This document shows, piece by piece, positions 24,750 to 33,774 of a stretch of 64,000 bases of DNA. A program made the translations under genes and the position numbers. A model generated the notes under the pieces. The model worked only from the letters and a program-made list of their open reading frames with translations. It made no database searches and had not been told where the DNA came from. Source of the DNA: Methylotenera_A sp049687015 (GTDB taxonomy: Bacteria; Pseudomonadota; Gammaproteobacteria; Burkholderiales; Methylophilaceae); assembly GCA_049687015.1 (NCBI GenBank), contig JBAVIP010000032.1, positions 33,909 through 97,908 of the forward strand. The letters run 5' to 3'. Position 1 is the stretch's first letter. Each line of letters opens with the position of its first letter.

Positions 24750-27296
24750 TTACTCTTCGTCGTCCGTCTCAACAATTTTTTCCAAGCCAGAAAGTTTTTC
24801 TCCCTCGCCCAGATTGATCAGCGTTACGCCTTGTGTTGCCCGGCCTAATTCACGAATTTCTTTCACACGTGTGCGAATCAGCACACCGCCGGTGGTGATG
24901 AGCATGATTTCGTCTTCTTCATTGACTAATTTTGCCGCCACAACCAAGCCATTGCGTTCGCTGATTGCAATGGCTTTAACGCCTTGTGTGCCGCGACCAG
25001 AATGACGGAAATCTGCCAATACAGTGCGTTTGCCGTAACCATTCTCGGTCGCCACCAATACGGTTTGCTGGTCATTTTCGGCAATCAGGAGCGAAAGCAC
25101 TTGTTGTTTGGCTGCCAGCTTCATGCCGCGCACGCCGCGTGTCGCGCGCCCCATCGGCCTGACATCGCCCTCAGTAAACCACACCGCTTTGCCGCCATTA
25201 GATACCAACACAATATCATTGTTACCATTGGTGATTTCGGCGCCGATCAGATAGTCGTCGTCATCTAAATTGATCGCGATAATGCCCGATTTACGCGGGT
25301 TGGCGAATTCACTCAGTGCCGTTTTCTTCACTGTACCTTGCGCTGTCGCCATGAAAATAAAGTGATTTTCATCGAACTCTTTTACAGAAAGAATCGCATT
25401 GATTTTCTCGCCTTCTTCCAGCGGGAATAAATTCACAATCGGCTTGCCGCGGCCGATTCTGCTGCCTTGTGGCACTTCGTATACTTTCAGCCAATATACT
25501 CGACCACGACTTGAGAAACATAAAATGTAATCATGCGTATTTGCTACGAACATTTTGTCGATAAAGTCATCTTCCTTGGTCGGGGCGGCCTGCTTGCCAC
25601 GGCCACCACGGCGTTGTGCACGATACTCGTCCAAAGGCTGCGATTTCACGTAACCTGTATGCGAAAGCGTTACCACTACATCTTGCGGCGTGATTAAATC
25701 TTCCAGCGACAAATCTTGTGCGTTTTCAACAATTTCACTGCGGCGTTTATCGCCAAACTGTTTTCTGATTTCGGTGAGCTCATCGGTGATAATCGTGGTT
25801 ACTCGAGATGAATTGGCAAGAATATCCAGCAAATCTGCAATCTCATCCATCACTTCTTTATACTCTGCCACAATTTTATCTTGCTCTAGGCCAGTTAAGC
25901 GCTGCAGGCGCATTTGCAGAATTTCCTGCGCCTGTACATCGCTTAATCTGTAGCCGCTCGGCGTCAAGCCAAAATCAACACTTAAGCCTTCTGGACGTGA
26001 AGCTTCCATCGCCGCACGTTTCAACATTTCCTCCACCACTGGCGATTTCCAAACTTTCGCCATTAAGTCAACTTTTGCTTCTGGCGGTGTTGGCGCTGCT
26101 TTAATCAACGCAATCATCTCGTCCACATTGGCCAATGCAACGGCTAAACCTTCTAACACATGGCCACGCGCGCGCGCTTTTTTCAGTTCGAATACGGTGC
26201 GGCGCGTAATGACTTCACGGCGATGACGTAAAAACGCCTCCAGCATTTGCTTCAAATTCAGCAAGCGCGGCTGACCATCCAGCAAGGCCACCATGTTCAT
26301 ACCAAAGGTGTCTTGCAGCTGCGTTTGTTTATATAGGTTATTAAGAACCACTTCGCCGATTTCGCCGCGTTTTAGCTCAATCACCACGCGCATGCCCGAT
26401 TTATCAGATTCGTCGCGTAAATCAGAAATGCCTTCAATTTTTTTCTCGTTGACTAACTCAGCAATTTTTTCAACGAAGGTTTTTTTGTTCACTTGGTACG
26501 GCAGTTCATCCACAATCAAGGCTTGGCGCCCACCACTTTTATCCATGTCTTCAAAGTGGGTACGGCCGCGCATCACTACGCGACCACGGCCTGTGCGGTA
26601 ACCCTCCTTTACGCCAACCGTGCCGTAAATAATGCCAGCGGTCGGGAAATCGGGTGCCGGCACCAAGTCAATCAGTTCTTCAATACCCATTTCAGGGTCT
26701 TTTAGCAAGGCAAAACAAGCATCCAGCACTTCGTTTAAATTGTGTGGCGGAATATTGGTTGCCATGCCCACTGCAATGCCAGAACTACCGTTAATAAGCA
26801 GGTTTGGAATGCGCGCCGGCATGATGAGTGGCTCATGCTCAGAACCATCATAGTTTGGGCCAAAATCGACAGTTTCTTTATCGATATCCGCCAACAGCTC
26901 ATGCGCGATTTTCGCCATGCGGATTTCGGTATAACGCATTGCTGCCGCATTATCGCCATCTACCGAGCCAAAGTTACCTTGGCCATCTACCAGCATATAA
27001 CGCAGACTGAAATCCTGCGCCATGCGTACGATGGTGTCGTACACCGCCGTGTCGCCATGTGGGTGATATTTACCAATCACGTCACCGACAATACGCGCGG
27101 ATTTTTTATAAGGCTTGTTGTAATCGTTTGATAACTCGTGCATCGCAAACAAAACACGGCGGTGCACTGGCTTTAAGCCATCCCTAACATCCGGCAGAGC
27201 ACGCCCCACTATCACGCTCATAGCGTAATCTAGGTAGGAGCGTCGCATCTCATCTTCTAAGCTGATTGGTAGGGTTTCTTTAGCGAATTGATCCAT
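24750..27296 (-). CDS. gyrA: DNA gyrase subunit A
   Basis: An 848-residue type IIA topoisomerase subunit. The catalytic tyrosine lies in AAAMRYTEIRM (near residue 118). The quinolone-resistance region reads GDTAVYDTIVRMAQ. The C-terminal beta-pinwheel starts with the GyrA box QRRGGRG. The acidic C-terminal tail (VETDDEE) is normal. It is the first gene of the gyrA-serC-serA block, with a 350-bp AT-rich leader upstream. Confidence 0.98.
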   Translation of the reverse strand: MDQFAKETLPISLEDEMRRSYLDYAMSVIVGRALPDVRDGLKPVHRRVLFAMHELSNDYNKPYKKSARIVGDVIGKYHPHGDTAVYDTIVRMAQDFSLRYMLVDGQGNFGSVDGDNAAAMRYTEIRMAKIAHELLADIDKETVDFGPNYDGSEHEPLIMPARIPNLLINGSSGIAVGMATNIPPHNLNEVLDACFALLKDPEMGIEELIDLVPAPDFPTAGIIYGTVGVKEGYRTGRGRVVMRGRTHFEDMDKSGGRQALIVDELPYQVNKKTFVEKIAELVNEKKIEGISDLRDESDKSGMRVVIELKRGEIGEVVLNNLYKQTQLQDTFGMNMVALLDGQPRLLNLKQMLEAFLRHRREVITRRTVFELKKARARGHVLEGLAVALANVDEMIALIKAAPTPPEAKVDLMAKVWKSPVVEEMLKRAAMEASRPEGLSVDFGLTPSGYRLSDVQAQEILQMRLQRLTGLEQDKIVAEYKEVMDEIADLLDILANSSRVTTIITDELTEIRKQFGDKRRSEIVENAQDLSLEDLITPQDVVVTLSHTGYVKSQPLDEYRAQRRGGRGKQAAPTKEDDFIDKMFVANTHDYILCFSSRGRVYWLKVYEVPQGSRIGRGKPIVNLFPLEEGEKINAILSVKEFDENHFIFMATAQGTVKKTALSEFANPRKSGIIAINLDDDDYLIGAEITNGNNDIVLVSNGGKAVWFTEGDVRPMGRATRGVRGMKLAAKQQVLSLLIAENDQQTVLVATENGYGKRTVLADFRHSGRGTQGVKAIAISERNGLVVAAKLVNEEDEIMLITTGGVLIRTRVKEIRELGRATQGVTLINLGEGEKLSGLEKIVETDDEE

Positions 27297-27652
27297 TAAA
27301 ATTTCCGTTTATTTTCTTGCCGTTTATATTTTTAGCCGTATATATTTTTCGCGTAACTGGCGCTTTTTGAAGGTGCTTTTTATATATTTTTAACCGCCAA
27401 ATTCTAGCATGATTAACATCTCAAAACACGCTTATTTAAGCCATAATATAAGGTTTTTCCAATAAAAATTACTCATTGTTTCCGCAAAAAATTAATATAT
27501 AATTTAAACTATTAAATTTGGTGTTTTAATAAATATTATTTATGGTTGTAATAAAAATATTCAACTGGACGTCAGCAACATTTAGCGTAGAATTTAGCGC
27601 TTGTTCGGGTGTTTTTACTTGTGCAACAGTAGATTAACTAAAGGAGATTTAA
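27297..27652. other. AT-rich divergent spacer with three 16-bp direct repeats
   Basis: A 356-bp spacer between divergent gyrA and the peroxiredoxin gene. Three imperfect direct repeats beginning CCGTTTAT, CCGTTTAT and CCGTATAT start at 27305, 27320 and 27336, close to the gyrA start. A good ribosome-binding site (AAAGGAG) precedes the peroxiredoxin ATG. No gene is seen here, and promoters cannot be assigned confidently because of the AT content. Confidence 0.5.
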
Positions 27653-28255
27653 ATGGCCGTATTAGTAGGCAAACCAGCCCCAGACTTTACCGCAACCGCA
27701 GTGATGGGCAACAACGAAATCAAAGAGAATTTTAACCTTGCAAAACACATCAAAGGCAAAGCCGCGGTTATATTCTTCTACCCGCTGGATTTTACCTTTG
27801 TATGCCCATCAGAATTGATTGCTTTCGACCACCGCTTGGCTGATTTCAAAAAGCGCGGCGTGGAAGTCATCGGCGTTTCAATTGACTCACAATTTACGCA
27901 TTTGGCTTGGAAAAACACACCCGTAAACAACGGTGGCATTGGCCAAGTGGGCTACCCATTAGTGGCTGATATTAAACATGAAATTTGCCAAGCTTACGAT
28001 GTTGAGGCAGCCGATGGCGTAGCGTATCGCGGCTCCTTCCTCATCAATAAAAAAGGCGTGGTCGTGCATCAAGTGGTGAACGATTTGCCGCTGGGCCGCG
28101 ACATTGACGAAATGCTGCGCATGGTCGATGCGCTGCAATTCTTCGAGCAACACGGTGAAGTATGCCCGGCTGGCTGGAAAAAAGGCAAAGCAGGCATGAA
28201 GGCATCAACAGAGGGTGTTGCAAAATACTTAGCAGAAAATGCAAAAGATTTGTAA
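27653..28255 (+). CDS. Typical 2-Cys peroxiredoxin
   Basis: A 200-residue AhpC/Prx1-type thiol peroxidase reducing hydrogen peroxide and organic peroxides. The peroxidatic Cys51 is in YPLDFTFVCPSE and the resolving Cys171 in GEVCPAGWKKG. The full C-terminal tail indicates a typical 2-Cys dimer. It is monocistronic, with a terminator directly downstream. No AhpF or thioredoxin gene is adjacent; the thioredoxin system is the presumed reductant. Confidence 0.95.
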   Translation: MAVLVGKPAPDFTATAVMGNNEIKENFNLAKHIKGKAAVIFFYPLDFTFVCPSELIAFDHRLADFKKRGVEVIGVSIDSQFTHLAWKNTPVNNGGIGQVGYPLVADIKHEICQAYDVEAADGVAYRGSFLINKKGVVVHQVVNDLPLGRDIDEMLRMVDALQFFEQHGEVCPAGWKKGKAGMKASTEGVAKYLAENAKDL

Positions 28256-28279
28256 CTTTTAGTTTTAAGTCACACAAAT

Positions 28280-28305
28280 AAAAACGGGGCTATTGCCCCG
28301 TTTTT
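28280..28305. terminator. Bidirectional intrinsic terminator
   Basis: AAAAACGGGGC (28280-28290), loop TATT, GCCCCGTTTTT (28295-28305). It serves the peroxiredoxin gene and the convergent metZ. Confidence 0.9.
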
Positions 28306-28321
28306 ATTTGATACTAACTAT

Positions 28322-29500
28322 CTAAAACCTTAAATCCGCTTTCAAATCATCCACATGCTCCAGCCCTACGGCAATACGCACCAAATTATCTTTGATGCCT
28401 GCCTCTGCCCGCGCCTCTGCCGTAATGCGGCTGTGCGTGGTGGTGGCTGGGTGCGTGATGGTACTTTTTGCATCGCCCAAGTTTGCCGTAATCGAAATCA
28501 GTTGCGTCGCATCAATCAACGCCCAAGCCGCCTGCTGCTGCGTTTGGCCTGCTTTTGGTTTCACTTCAAAACTGACAATGCCACCGCCGTTAGTTTGCTG
28601 TTGCATAGCCAGCGCATGTTGCGGGTGCGAACTCAACCCTGGATAGTAAACCCGCGCGACTTGCGGTTGTGCTTCTAGCCAAGTAGCGAGCGCGAGTGCT
28701 CGACTGGCATGTGCATCCATGCGCACGTACAAAGTTTCCAGGCCTTTTAAAAACACCCAGGCATTAAAAGCACTCATGGTCACGCCAGCGGTGCGCAAAA
28801 AACCGTACACCGGCTCCATGAGCGCCTTAGAGCCAAGCACAGCGCCGCCTAGGCATCTGCCCTGCCCGTCAATATATTTGGTCGCTGAGTGAATAATAAT
28901 ATCCGCGCCAAATTCTAACGGCTTTTGAATCGCGGGCGTACAAAAGCAGTTATCCACCACTAAATGTGCGCCTGCTTTGTGCGCAATATCAGCTAACGTC
29001 TGAATATCGCATACTTCTGTCAGCGGGTTCGAGGGCGTTTCTACAAAAAACAGTTTGGTTTTAGGCGTAATAGCAGCTTGCCACTCAGCAGGATTAGTCA
29101 GCGACACAAAAGTCACCTGCAAACCCCAACGTGCGAGAATGTTGCTAAAAAGTTGTACGCTGGTACCAAAAATACTGCGTGAGGCCACAACATGATCGCC
29201 AGTGCTGCATAAAGCCATCACGCAAGCCAATATGGCCGACATGCCCGTTGAGGTCGCCACGCATTGCTCGGCGCCCTCCAAAGCCGCCAGTTTATTTTGA
29301 AACATGGTGACAGTCGGGTTGGTAAAACGCGAGTAAATATTGCCCGGCTCCGTGCCGCCAAAGCGTGCTGCCGCTTGTGCCGCGCTATTGAACCTGAAGC
29401 TTGAATTCAGAAACAATGCCTCGGAATTCTCGCCAAACTCGGTCGCCTCACTGCCTGCGCGTACGCTTAAGGTTTCAGGATGATATTGATGTTTAGTCAT
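28322..29500 (-). CDS. metZ: O-succinylhomoserine sulfhydrylase
   Basis: A 392-residue Cys/Met-metabolism PLP enzyme forming homocysteine directly from O-succinylhomoserine and sulfide. ALEGAEQCVATSTGMSAI, VETPSNPLTEVCDI and the PLP lysine in IIHSATKYIDGQGRCLGG are present. Length and sequence fit MetZ better than MetB. It uses the sulfide made by the cys cluster earlier in the window. Upstream lies a SAM-II-type riboswitch and terminator, so SAM should repress it. Confidence 0.93.
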   Translation of the reverse strand: MTKHQYHPETLSVRAGSEATEFGENSEALFLNSSFRFNSAAQAAARFGGTEPGNIYSRFTNPTVTMFQNKLAALEGAEQCVATSTGMSAILACVMALCSTGDHVVASRSIFGTSVQLFSNILARWGLQVTFVSLTNPAEWQAAITPKTKLFFVETPSNPLTEVCDIQTLADIAHKAGAHLVVDNCFCTPAIQKPLEFGADIIIHSATKYIDGQGRCLGGAVLGSKALMEPVYGFLRTAGVTMSAFNAWVFLKGLETLYVRMDAHASRALALATWLEAQPQVARVYYPGLSSHPQHALAMQQQTNGGGIVSFEVKPKAGQTQQQAAWALIDATQLISITANLGDAKSTITHPATTTHSRITAEARAEAGIKDNLVRIAVGLEHVDDLKADLRF

Positions 29501-29525
29501 CGCATTCTCTAATTTCTGGGCATTA

Positions 29526-29562
29526 AAAAACCCGTGATAGCAAAAAGCTAAAACGGGTTTTT
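29526..29562 (-). terminator. metZ: Riboswitch-controlled terminator before metZ
   Basis: In minus-strand order: AAAAACCCGT (29562-29553), a loop containing TAGC/GCTA, then ACGGGTTTTT (29535-29526) and further U. It stands between the riboswitch aptamer and the metZ start. TTTAGC in its 5' loop can pair with the aptamer's GCTAAA (29579-29574), giving a possible antiterminator. Confidence 0.8.
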
Positions 29563-29570
29563 AGGACTCT

Positions 29571-29649
29571 CGCTTTAGCAGAATTTATTATGCGCCCGCA
29601 AGCTGAGTAAGGCTTTGTTTAAAGTTGGCCACTCAAATCAGCGCAATTA
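29571..29649 (-). ncRNA. SAM-II-type riboswitch aptamer upstream of metZ
   Basis: On the minus strand it has the SAM-II signature in order: GCGCTGATTT (29644-29635), then TGCGGGCGCATAATAAAT (29600-29583) and GCTAAAGCG (29579-29571). P1 is TGCGC/GCGCA, and the AATAAA and GCTAAA elements occupy the positions that form the pseudoknot and ligand pocket in known metX SAM-II RNAs. The loop between GATTT and TGCGG is 34 nt instead of about 8 and can form an extra GAGTGGC/GCC..ACTC hairpin. The downstream metZ and terminator agree with SAM-repressed transcription. Confidence 0.82.
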
Positions 29650-29693
29650 AATGGTATGCCTATCGAATCCGGACGTCAAGCAACTTAATTAAA

Positions 29694-31247
29694 TTATGCC
29701 TCTGCAATTTCTTCCGAATTTTCATTTTCTTGGCTATCAATCAAGTTCAAGTCCATCTGTGTGCTGGCATTGACTGGCTTTTGCTTTTTATTGGCATCGC
29801 CCCTAGCCGCTTCAATGCGGTTTAAATAAGCCGCATCTACATCGCCTGTGACATATTTGCCGTCGAAACAGCTGCAGTCAAATATTTTCATTTTGGGGTT
29901 AGATTTAGAAATATCGCGCACCAAGGCGTCTAGGTCTTGGTAAATCAGCGCATCCGCACCTATTTCTTTGCAGATTTCATCATCGCTACGGCCAGTAGCC
30001 AACAACTCGTCGCGGCTTGGCATATCAATGCCGTACACATTGGGGAAGCGCACCGGTGGTGCAGCCGAAGCAAAATACACTTTGTTGGCGCCCGCGTCGC
30101 GAGCCATTTGCACGATCTGTTGCGATGTCGTGCCACGCACGATGGAATCATCCACTAGCAATACGTTTTTGCCTTTAAACTCAATGCCAATCGGGTTGAG
30201 TTTTTGCCGCACGGATTTTTTGCGTAAAGCCTGGCCCGGCATGATAAAAGTGCGGCCAATGTATCTGTTTTTAATAAACCCTTCGCGATAATCCAGCCCC
30301 AAAGCAATACCCACCTGCAAAGCGCTTGGACGGCTGGTATCAGGAATAGGAATCACCACGTCAATTTTCTTATCTGGCCATTCGCGTTTAATTTTTTCGG
30401 CCAGGCTAGTGCCCATATCCAAACGGGTTTGATACACAGAAACGCCGTCAATCACCGAATCAGGCCTTGCGAGGTAGACATATTCAAAAATACATGGTGT
30501 AAGTGTAGGTTTTTCGGCGCATTGGCGGCTAAAGAAATTGCCATCCATGTCAATAAAAACCGCTTCGCCAGGCTCTACATCACGTAATAACTTGAAGCCC
30601 AAGACATCAAGCGCTACGCTTTCTGAAGCGACAATATACTCTGTACCTTTGTCAGTATCCAGCTTGCCAATCACCAAGGGGCGAATGCCGTGCGGATCAC
30701 GGAACGCCAACAGCCCAAAATTAGCAATCATGGCAACCACTGCATAGGCGCCCTTGCAACGCTTGTGCACGCCAGCAACCGCATCAAACGCCATGTCTGT
30801 ATTCAGCACAGCATTGCGTGAGGTCTTTTCGATCTCATGCGCCAGCACATTCAACAACACTTCAGAATCTGAATTCGTGTTGATGTGGCGCAAATCCTGG
30901 CGGAACATTTCTGATTTCAGCTGCTCGGAATTGGTCAGGTTGCCGTTATGTCCCAGCACGATACCAAAGGGCGAGTTCACATAAAACGGCTGTGCCTCTG
31001 CCGCGCTGGAAGATCCGGCAGTCGGATAACGCACATGGGCGATGCCCACGTTGCCGATTAAGCTACGCATATGACGGGTTTGAAATACATCTTTCACCAG
31101 CCCGTTGTTTTTGTGCATGAAGAATGTGTTGCCGTCACATGTCACAATACCGGCGGCATCTTGGCCGCGGTGTTGCAACACCAGCAAACCATCGTACAGC
31201 AACTGGTTTACCGGGTTTTTACCAACGATGCCTAAAATTCCACACAT
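29694..31247 (-). CDS. purF: Amidophosphoribosyltransferase
   Basis: A 517-residue enzyme of the first committed purine step. The N-terminal nucleophile Cys2 (MCGILGIVG) exposes the Ntn glutaminase domain. The C-terminal PRTase domain has the PRPP loop VLLVDDSIVRGTTS. The ending is Glu/Asn-rich. It is followed by metZ with the SAM riboswitch between them, and preceded by cvpA, the usual partner. Confidence 0.97.
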   Translation of the reverse strand: MCGILGIVGKNPVNQLLYDGLLVLQHRGQDAAGIVTCDGNTFFMHKNNGLVKDVFQTRHMRSLIGNVGIAHVRYPTAGSSSAAEAQPFYVNSPFGIVLGHNGNLTNSEQLKSEMFRQDLRHINTNSDSEVLLNVLAHEIEKTSRNAVLNTDMAFDAVAGVHKRCKGAYAVVAMIANFGLLAFRDPHGIRPLVIGKLDTDKGTEYIVASESVALDVLGFKLLRDVEPGEAVFIDMDGNFFSRQCAEKPTLTPCIFEYVYLARPDSVIDGVSVYQTRLDMGTSLAEKIKREWPDKKIDVVIPIPDTSRPSALQVGIALGLDYREGFIKNRYIGRTFIMPGQALRKKSVRQKLNPIGIEFKGKNVLLVDDSIVRGTTSQQIVQMARDAGANKVYFASAAPPVRFPNVYGIDMPSRDELLATGRSDDEICKEIGADALIYQDLDALVRDISKSNPKMKIFDCSCFDGKYVTGDVDAAYLNRIEAARGDANKKQKPVNASTQMDLNLIDSQENENSEEIAEA

Positions 31248-31291
31248 AAATTAATGTCCTAAAGCAATTGCGCTATTAAATCATAATTAAG

Positions 31292-31783
31292 CTAATCATA
31301 CTTGATATGCTTAGCTATGGTTTGCGGCACCCATGGCAGCGCCAACTTTACTAGCGCTTCTAGCGGCGAGCTAAACATGGCATTTGTCCATCTGGCGTCT
31401 TTAGGAAGACTGGTTAAGCCTGCCAATAACACCAGAACACAAACGATAATAAGGCCACGCGCAAAACCAAATAAGGCACCTAAAAAACGATTAAACCAAT
31501 TTAGACCTATTTTCTTTATTAAGCCAGAAAGTGCAATTAAAAGTAGACTCGTCACCAGCAACACGCCCAAAAAAAGTATCAAAAATGCAGCTAATACTTT
31601 AAGCGACTCGGTGGGAATATCAGCCGGCAACAAAGGAATTAGTTGCGCTGCATAAGTTTTTGCAACATAAAATGCAGCCAGCCAGCCAGCTATTGCCAGT
31701 ACCTCACGCACCGCACCGCGCATCATACTCACGACAATTGAAATGCCTATGATGAATAAAACCGTGTAATCAAAACTGGTCAT
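31292..31783 (-). CDS. cvpA: CvpA family membrane protein
   Basis: A 163-residue inner-membrane protein with about four hydrophobic segments. The start FDYTVLFIIGISIVVSMMRGAVREV and the NRFLGALFGFARGLIIVC block (about 98-115) are family signatures. CvpA is linked to colicin V production and envelope integrity; its biochemical role is unresolved. Position directly upstream of purF is conserved in proteobacteria. Confidence 0.93.
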   Translation of the reverse strand: MTSFDYTVLFIIGISIVVSMMRGAVREVLAIAGWLAAFYVAKTYAAQLIPLLPADIPTESLKVLAAFLILFLGVLLVTSLLLIALSGLIKKIGLNWFNRFLGALFGFARGLIIVCVLVLLAGLTSLPKDARWTNAMFSSPLEALVKLALPWVPQTIAKHIKYD

Positions 31784-31814
31784 ACGTAGTAATTTATCCT
31801 GTTATGAGCACGCA

Positions 31815-32423
31815 TTACTGGCTTACCACCATGCCGGTTAAGCCAGCATCTTTTATGTTCTCTAGCGCAATTGCGGCATCATTTCTATCACCAAAAATTT
31901 GTGTACGTAATCGAATTTTCTGGCCTTTTGGTGTGTTAACTTTTTCTGTTTGTGATTTGTAACCCAGATCACTCAATTTAGCTTGCAACTGCTTCACATT
32001 GGCTTCATCAGAAAAAACACCAATTTGTACATAAAATTTTTGGCTGGCTGCATCTTTTGGTTTGCTTGTTTCTTTTGCCGGCGTTTCTTTTACCGTAGCT
32101 TCTTTGCCTGGCTTTACTGTTGCTGCCTCTGGATCAGGTGTTGGTGCTGCCTCTGTTGAAGGCTCAATAACCTCAGGGGTTTCTGCAACAGGAGGCTCGG
32201 TTGGCACAATACTGGAATCAAAATCAGAAGCAGGAGTAACCGTCTGCTGTTCGCCTGGCAAAGTAATGGTAATTTTTTCTTGCGGCGGTGATGCGGTGCG
32301 GTCCTTCAATATCATCGGCAACACAATTACCATCAACAGCACCAATGCGATTGCACCTACCAGACGACGACGTGCACGCTTTTTTAAAGTTACTTCTTGG
32401 TCGCTAGATGGGTTTCTTTGCAT
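31815..32423 (-). CDS. dedD: DedD-like SPOR domain cell-division protein
   Basis: About 202 residues. A short cytoplasmic Lys/Arg-rich N-terminus is followed by a membrane helix (LVGAIALVLLMVIVLPMIL, about 21-39). A Pro/Glu/Thr-rich periplasmic linker leads to a C-terminal SPOR domain (YVQIGVFSDEANVKQLQAKLSDLG onward) that binds denuded septal peptidoglycan. I chose ATG 32423 (MQRNPSSDQEV); a longer frame reaching 32492 would overlap folC and lacks a ribosome-binding site. Between folC and cvpA, as is usual. Confidence 0.88.
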   Translation of the reverse strand: MQRNPSSDQEVTLKKRARRRLVGAIALVLLMVIVLPMILKDRTASPPQEKITITLPGEQQTVTPASDFDSSIVPTEPPVAETPEVIEPSTEAAPTPDPEAATVKPGKEATVKETPAKETSKPKDAASQKFYVQIGVFSDEANVKQLQAKLSDLGYKSQTEKVNTPKGQKIRLRTQIFGDRNDAAIALENIKDAGLTGMVVSQ

Positions 32424-32457
32424 GTGTAATGCTTTCAAATATGCGCTATTAATAATC

Positions 32458-33735
32458 TCAAGGTGCTGACACCAACTTGATGGCATCTGCAACTGTATAA
32501 AACGAACCGAACGCGATTATTCTATCATTTTTATCAGCATCTTTACAGGCTGCAGCAAGTGCAGTGCTTACCTCAGCATATGATTGCACAGTAGTTCTAT
32601 TCACTTTTTTGATAAGAATACTCTGTAAATCCAGCGCTTTTGCACCACGCCCTGCATGGATATCAGCCACATACCATTGTGAAATGTGTGGCGCTACTGC
32701 GCTGATAACGCCTTCAATGTCTTTATCTGCAAGCATGGCAAACACCGCCAACGTGCGCCCTGAGCAAGGTGTAGATTGCAAATTTTGCGCTAACGATTTT
32801 GCCGCATGCGGATTATGCGCCACATCCACGATAACAGTTGGTTGAGATCGAATTTTCTGAAAACGACCGGTTAATTTCACTGCCGCCAAAGCCGCGTGGA
32901 TATTGGTCTGCGAGACAGGCAAAAAAGCATTTAGATGTTGCACTACGCATAATACACAAGCTGCATTGGTCAATTGAAAATCGCCAATCAAACCAAGATT
33001 TGGCAATTGCATACTTGCATCTGCAGCCGAATATTGCCAACCTTGCGCAGTTTTTTTCACCTGAAAATCACGATTAATTAATTGCAGATGTGCGCCGATT
33101 TGCGTGGCGTAGGTGACTAAGCTCACTGGCGGATTTTCGTCGCCACAAATAGCCAGCTTATTTGCACGAAAAACACCGGCTTTTTCAAAGCCAATTTTTT
33201 CGCGCGTTTCACCCAGATATTCCATGTGGTCTAAATCTACCGTAGTGACGATGGCGCAGGCAGGCTCAAAAATATTTACCGCATCCAGCCTGCCACCCAG
33301 GCCCACCTCTAAAATGACAACATCTAAATTTGCACGGCAAAAATGCCACATCGCGGCGAGTGTGCCCATTTCAAAATAGGTAAGCGCTACATCGCCACGC
33401 GCTTCTTCTACCGCCTCAAATGCCTTGCATAAATCCTGGTCAGATATTTCTTGATGATTAACACGCACACGCTCGTTATAACGAATTAAATGCGGCGAGG
33501 TATAACAGCCAACACGGTAACCAGCTTCGCTATATATCTGGCTAAGCATCTCACAGGCAGAACCTTTGCCGTTAGTGCCGGCAACCGTAATTATGGGGAA
33601 GCCGGGGATTAATGAAAGTTTATTGGCTACGGCTTGCACCCTGTCCAAGCCCATGGCAATGGATTTTGGATGCAAAGCCTCAATGTAGGCCAGCCATTCT
33701 TGTGCGGTGCCTGGTCTGGCTTGTATGTTTGTCAC
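32458..33735 (-). CDS. folC: Bifunctional dihydrofolate / folylpolyglutamate synthase
   Basis: A 425-residue Mur-ligase-like enzyme adding glutamate to dihydropteroate and folates. The ATP loop is TVAGTNGKGSACEML near residue 49; the Mur-type EVGLGGRLDAVN and VDVAHNPHAAKSL motifs follow. It forms the accD-folC-dedD-cvpA-purF string common to beta- and gammaproteobacteria. Confidence 0.95.
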   Translation of the reverse strand: MTNIQARPGTAQEWLAYIEALHPKSIAMGLDRVQAVANKLSLIPGFPIITVAGTNGKGSACEMLSQIYSEAGYRVGCYTSPHLIRYNERVRVNHQEISDQDLCKAFEAVEEARGDVALTYFEMGTLAAMWHFCRANLDVVILEVGLGGRLDAVNIFEPACAIVTTVDLDHMEYLGETREKIGFEKAGVFRANKLAICGDENPPVSLVTYATQIGAHLQLINRDFQVKKTAQGWQYSAADASMQLPNLGLIGDFQLTNAACVLCVVQHLNAFLPVSQTNIHAALAAVKLTGRFQKIRSQPTVIVDVAHNPHAAKSLAQNLQSTPCSGRTLAVFAMLADKDIEGVISAVAPHISQWYVADIHAGRGAKALDLQSILIKKVNRTTVQSYAEVSTALAAACKDADKNDRIIAFGSFYTVADAIKLVSAP

Positions 33736-33774
33736 GCTAACAATAAATTTCTAACGTTAGGTTTAGGCCTCCAA

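Noticed and set aside
32424..32492. Longer dedD start at 32492
   Set aside because: It overlaps the folC stop and gives a non-family N-terminus; the ATG at 32423 is followed at once by the Lys/Arg-rich cytoplasmic tail.
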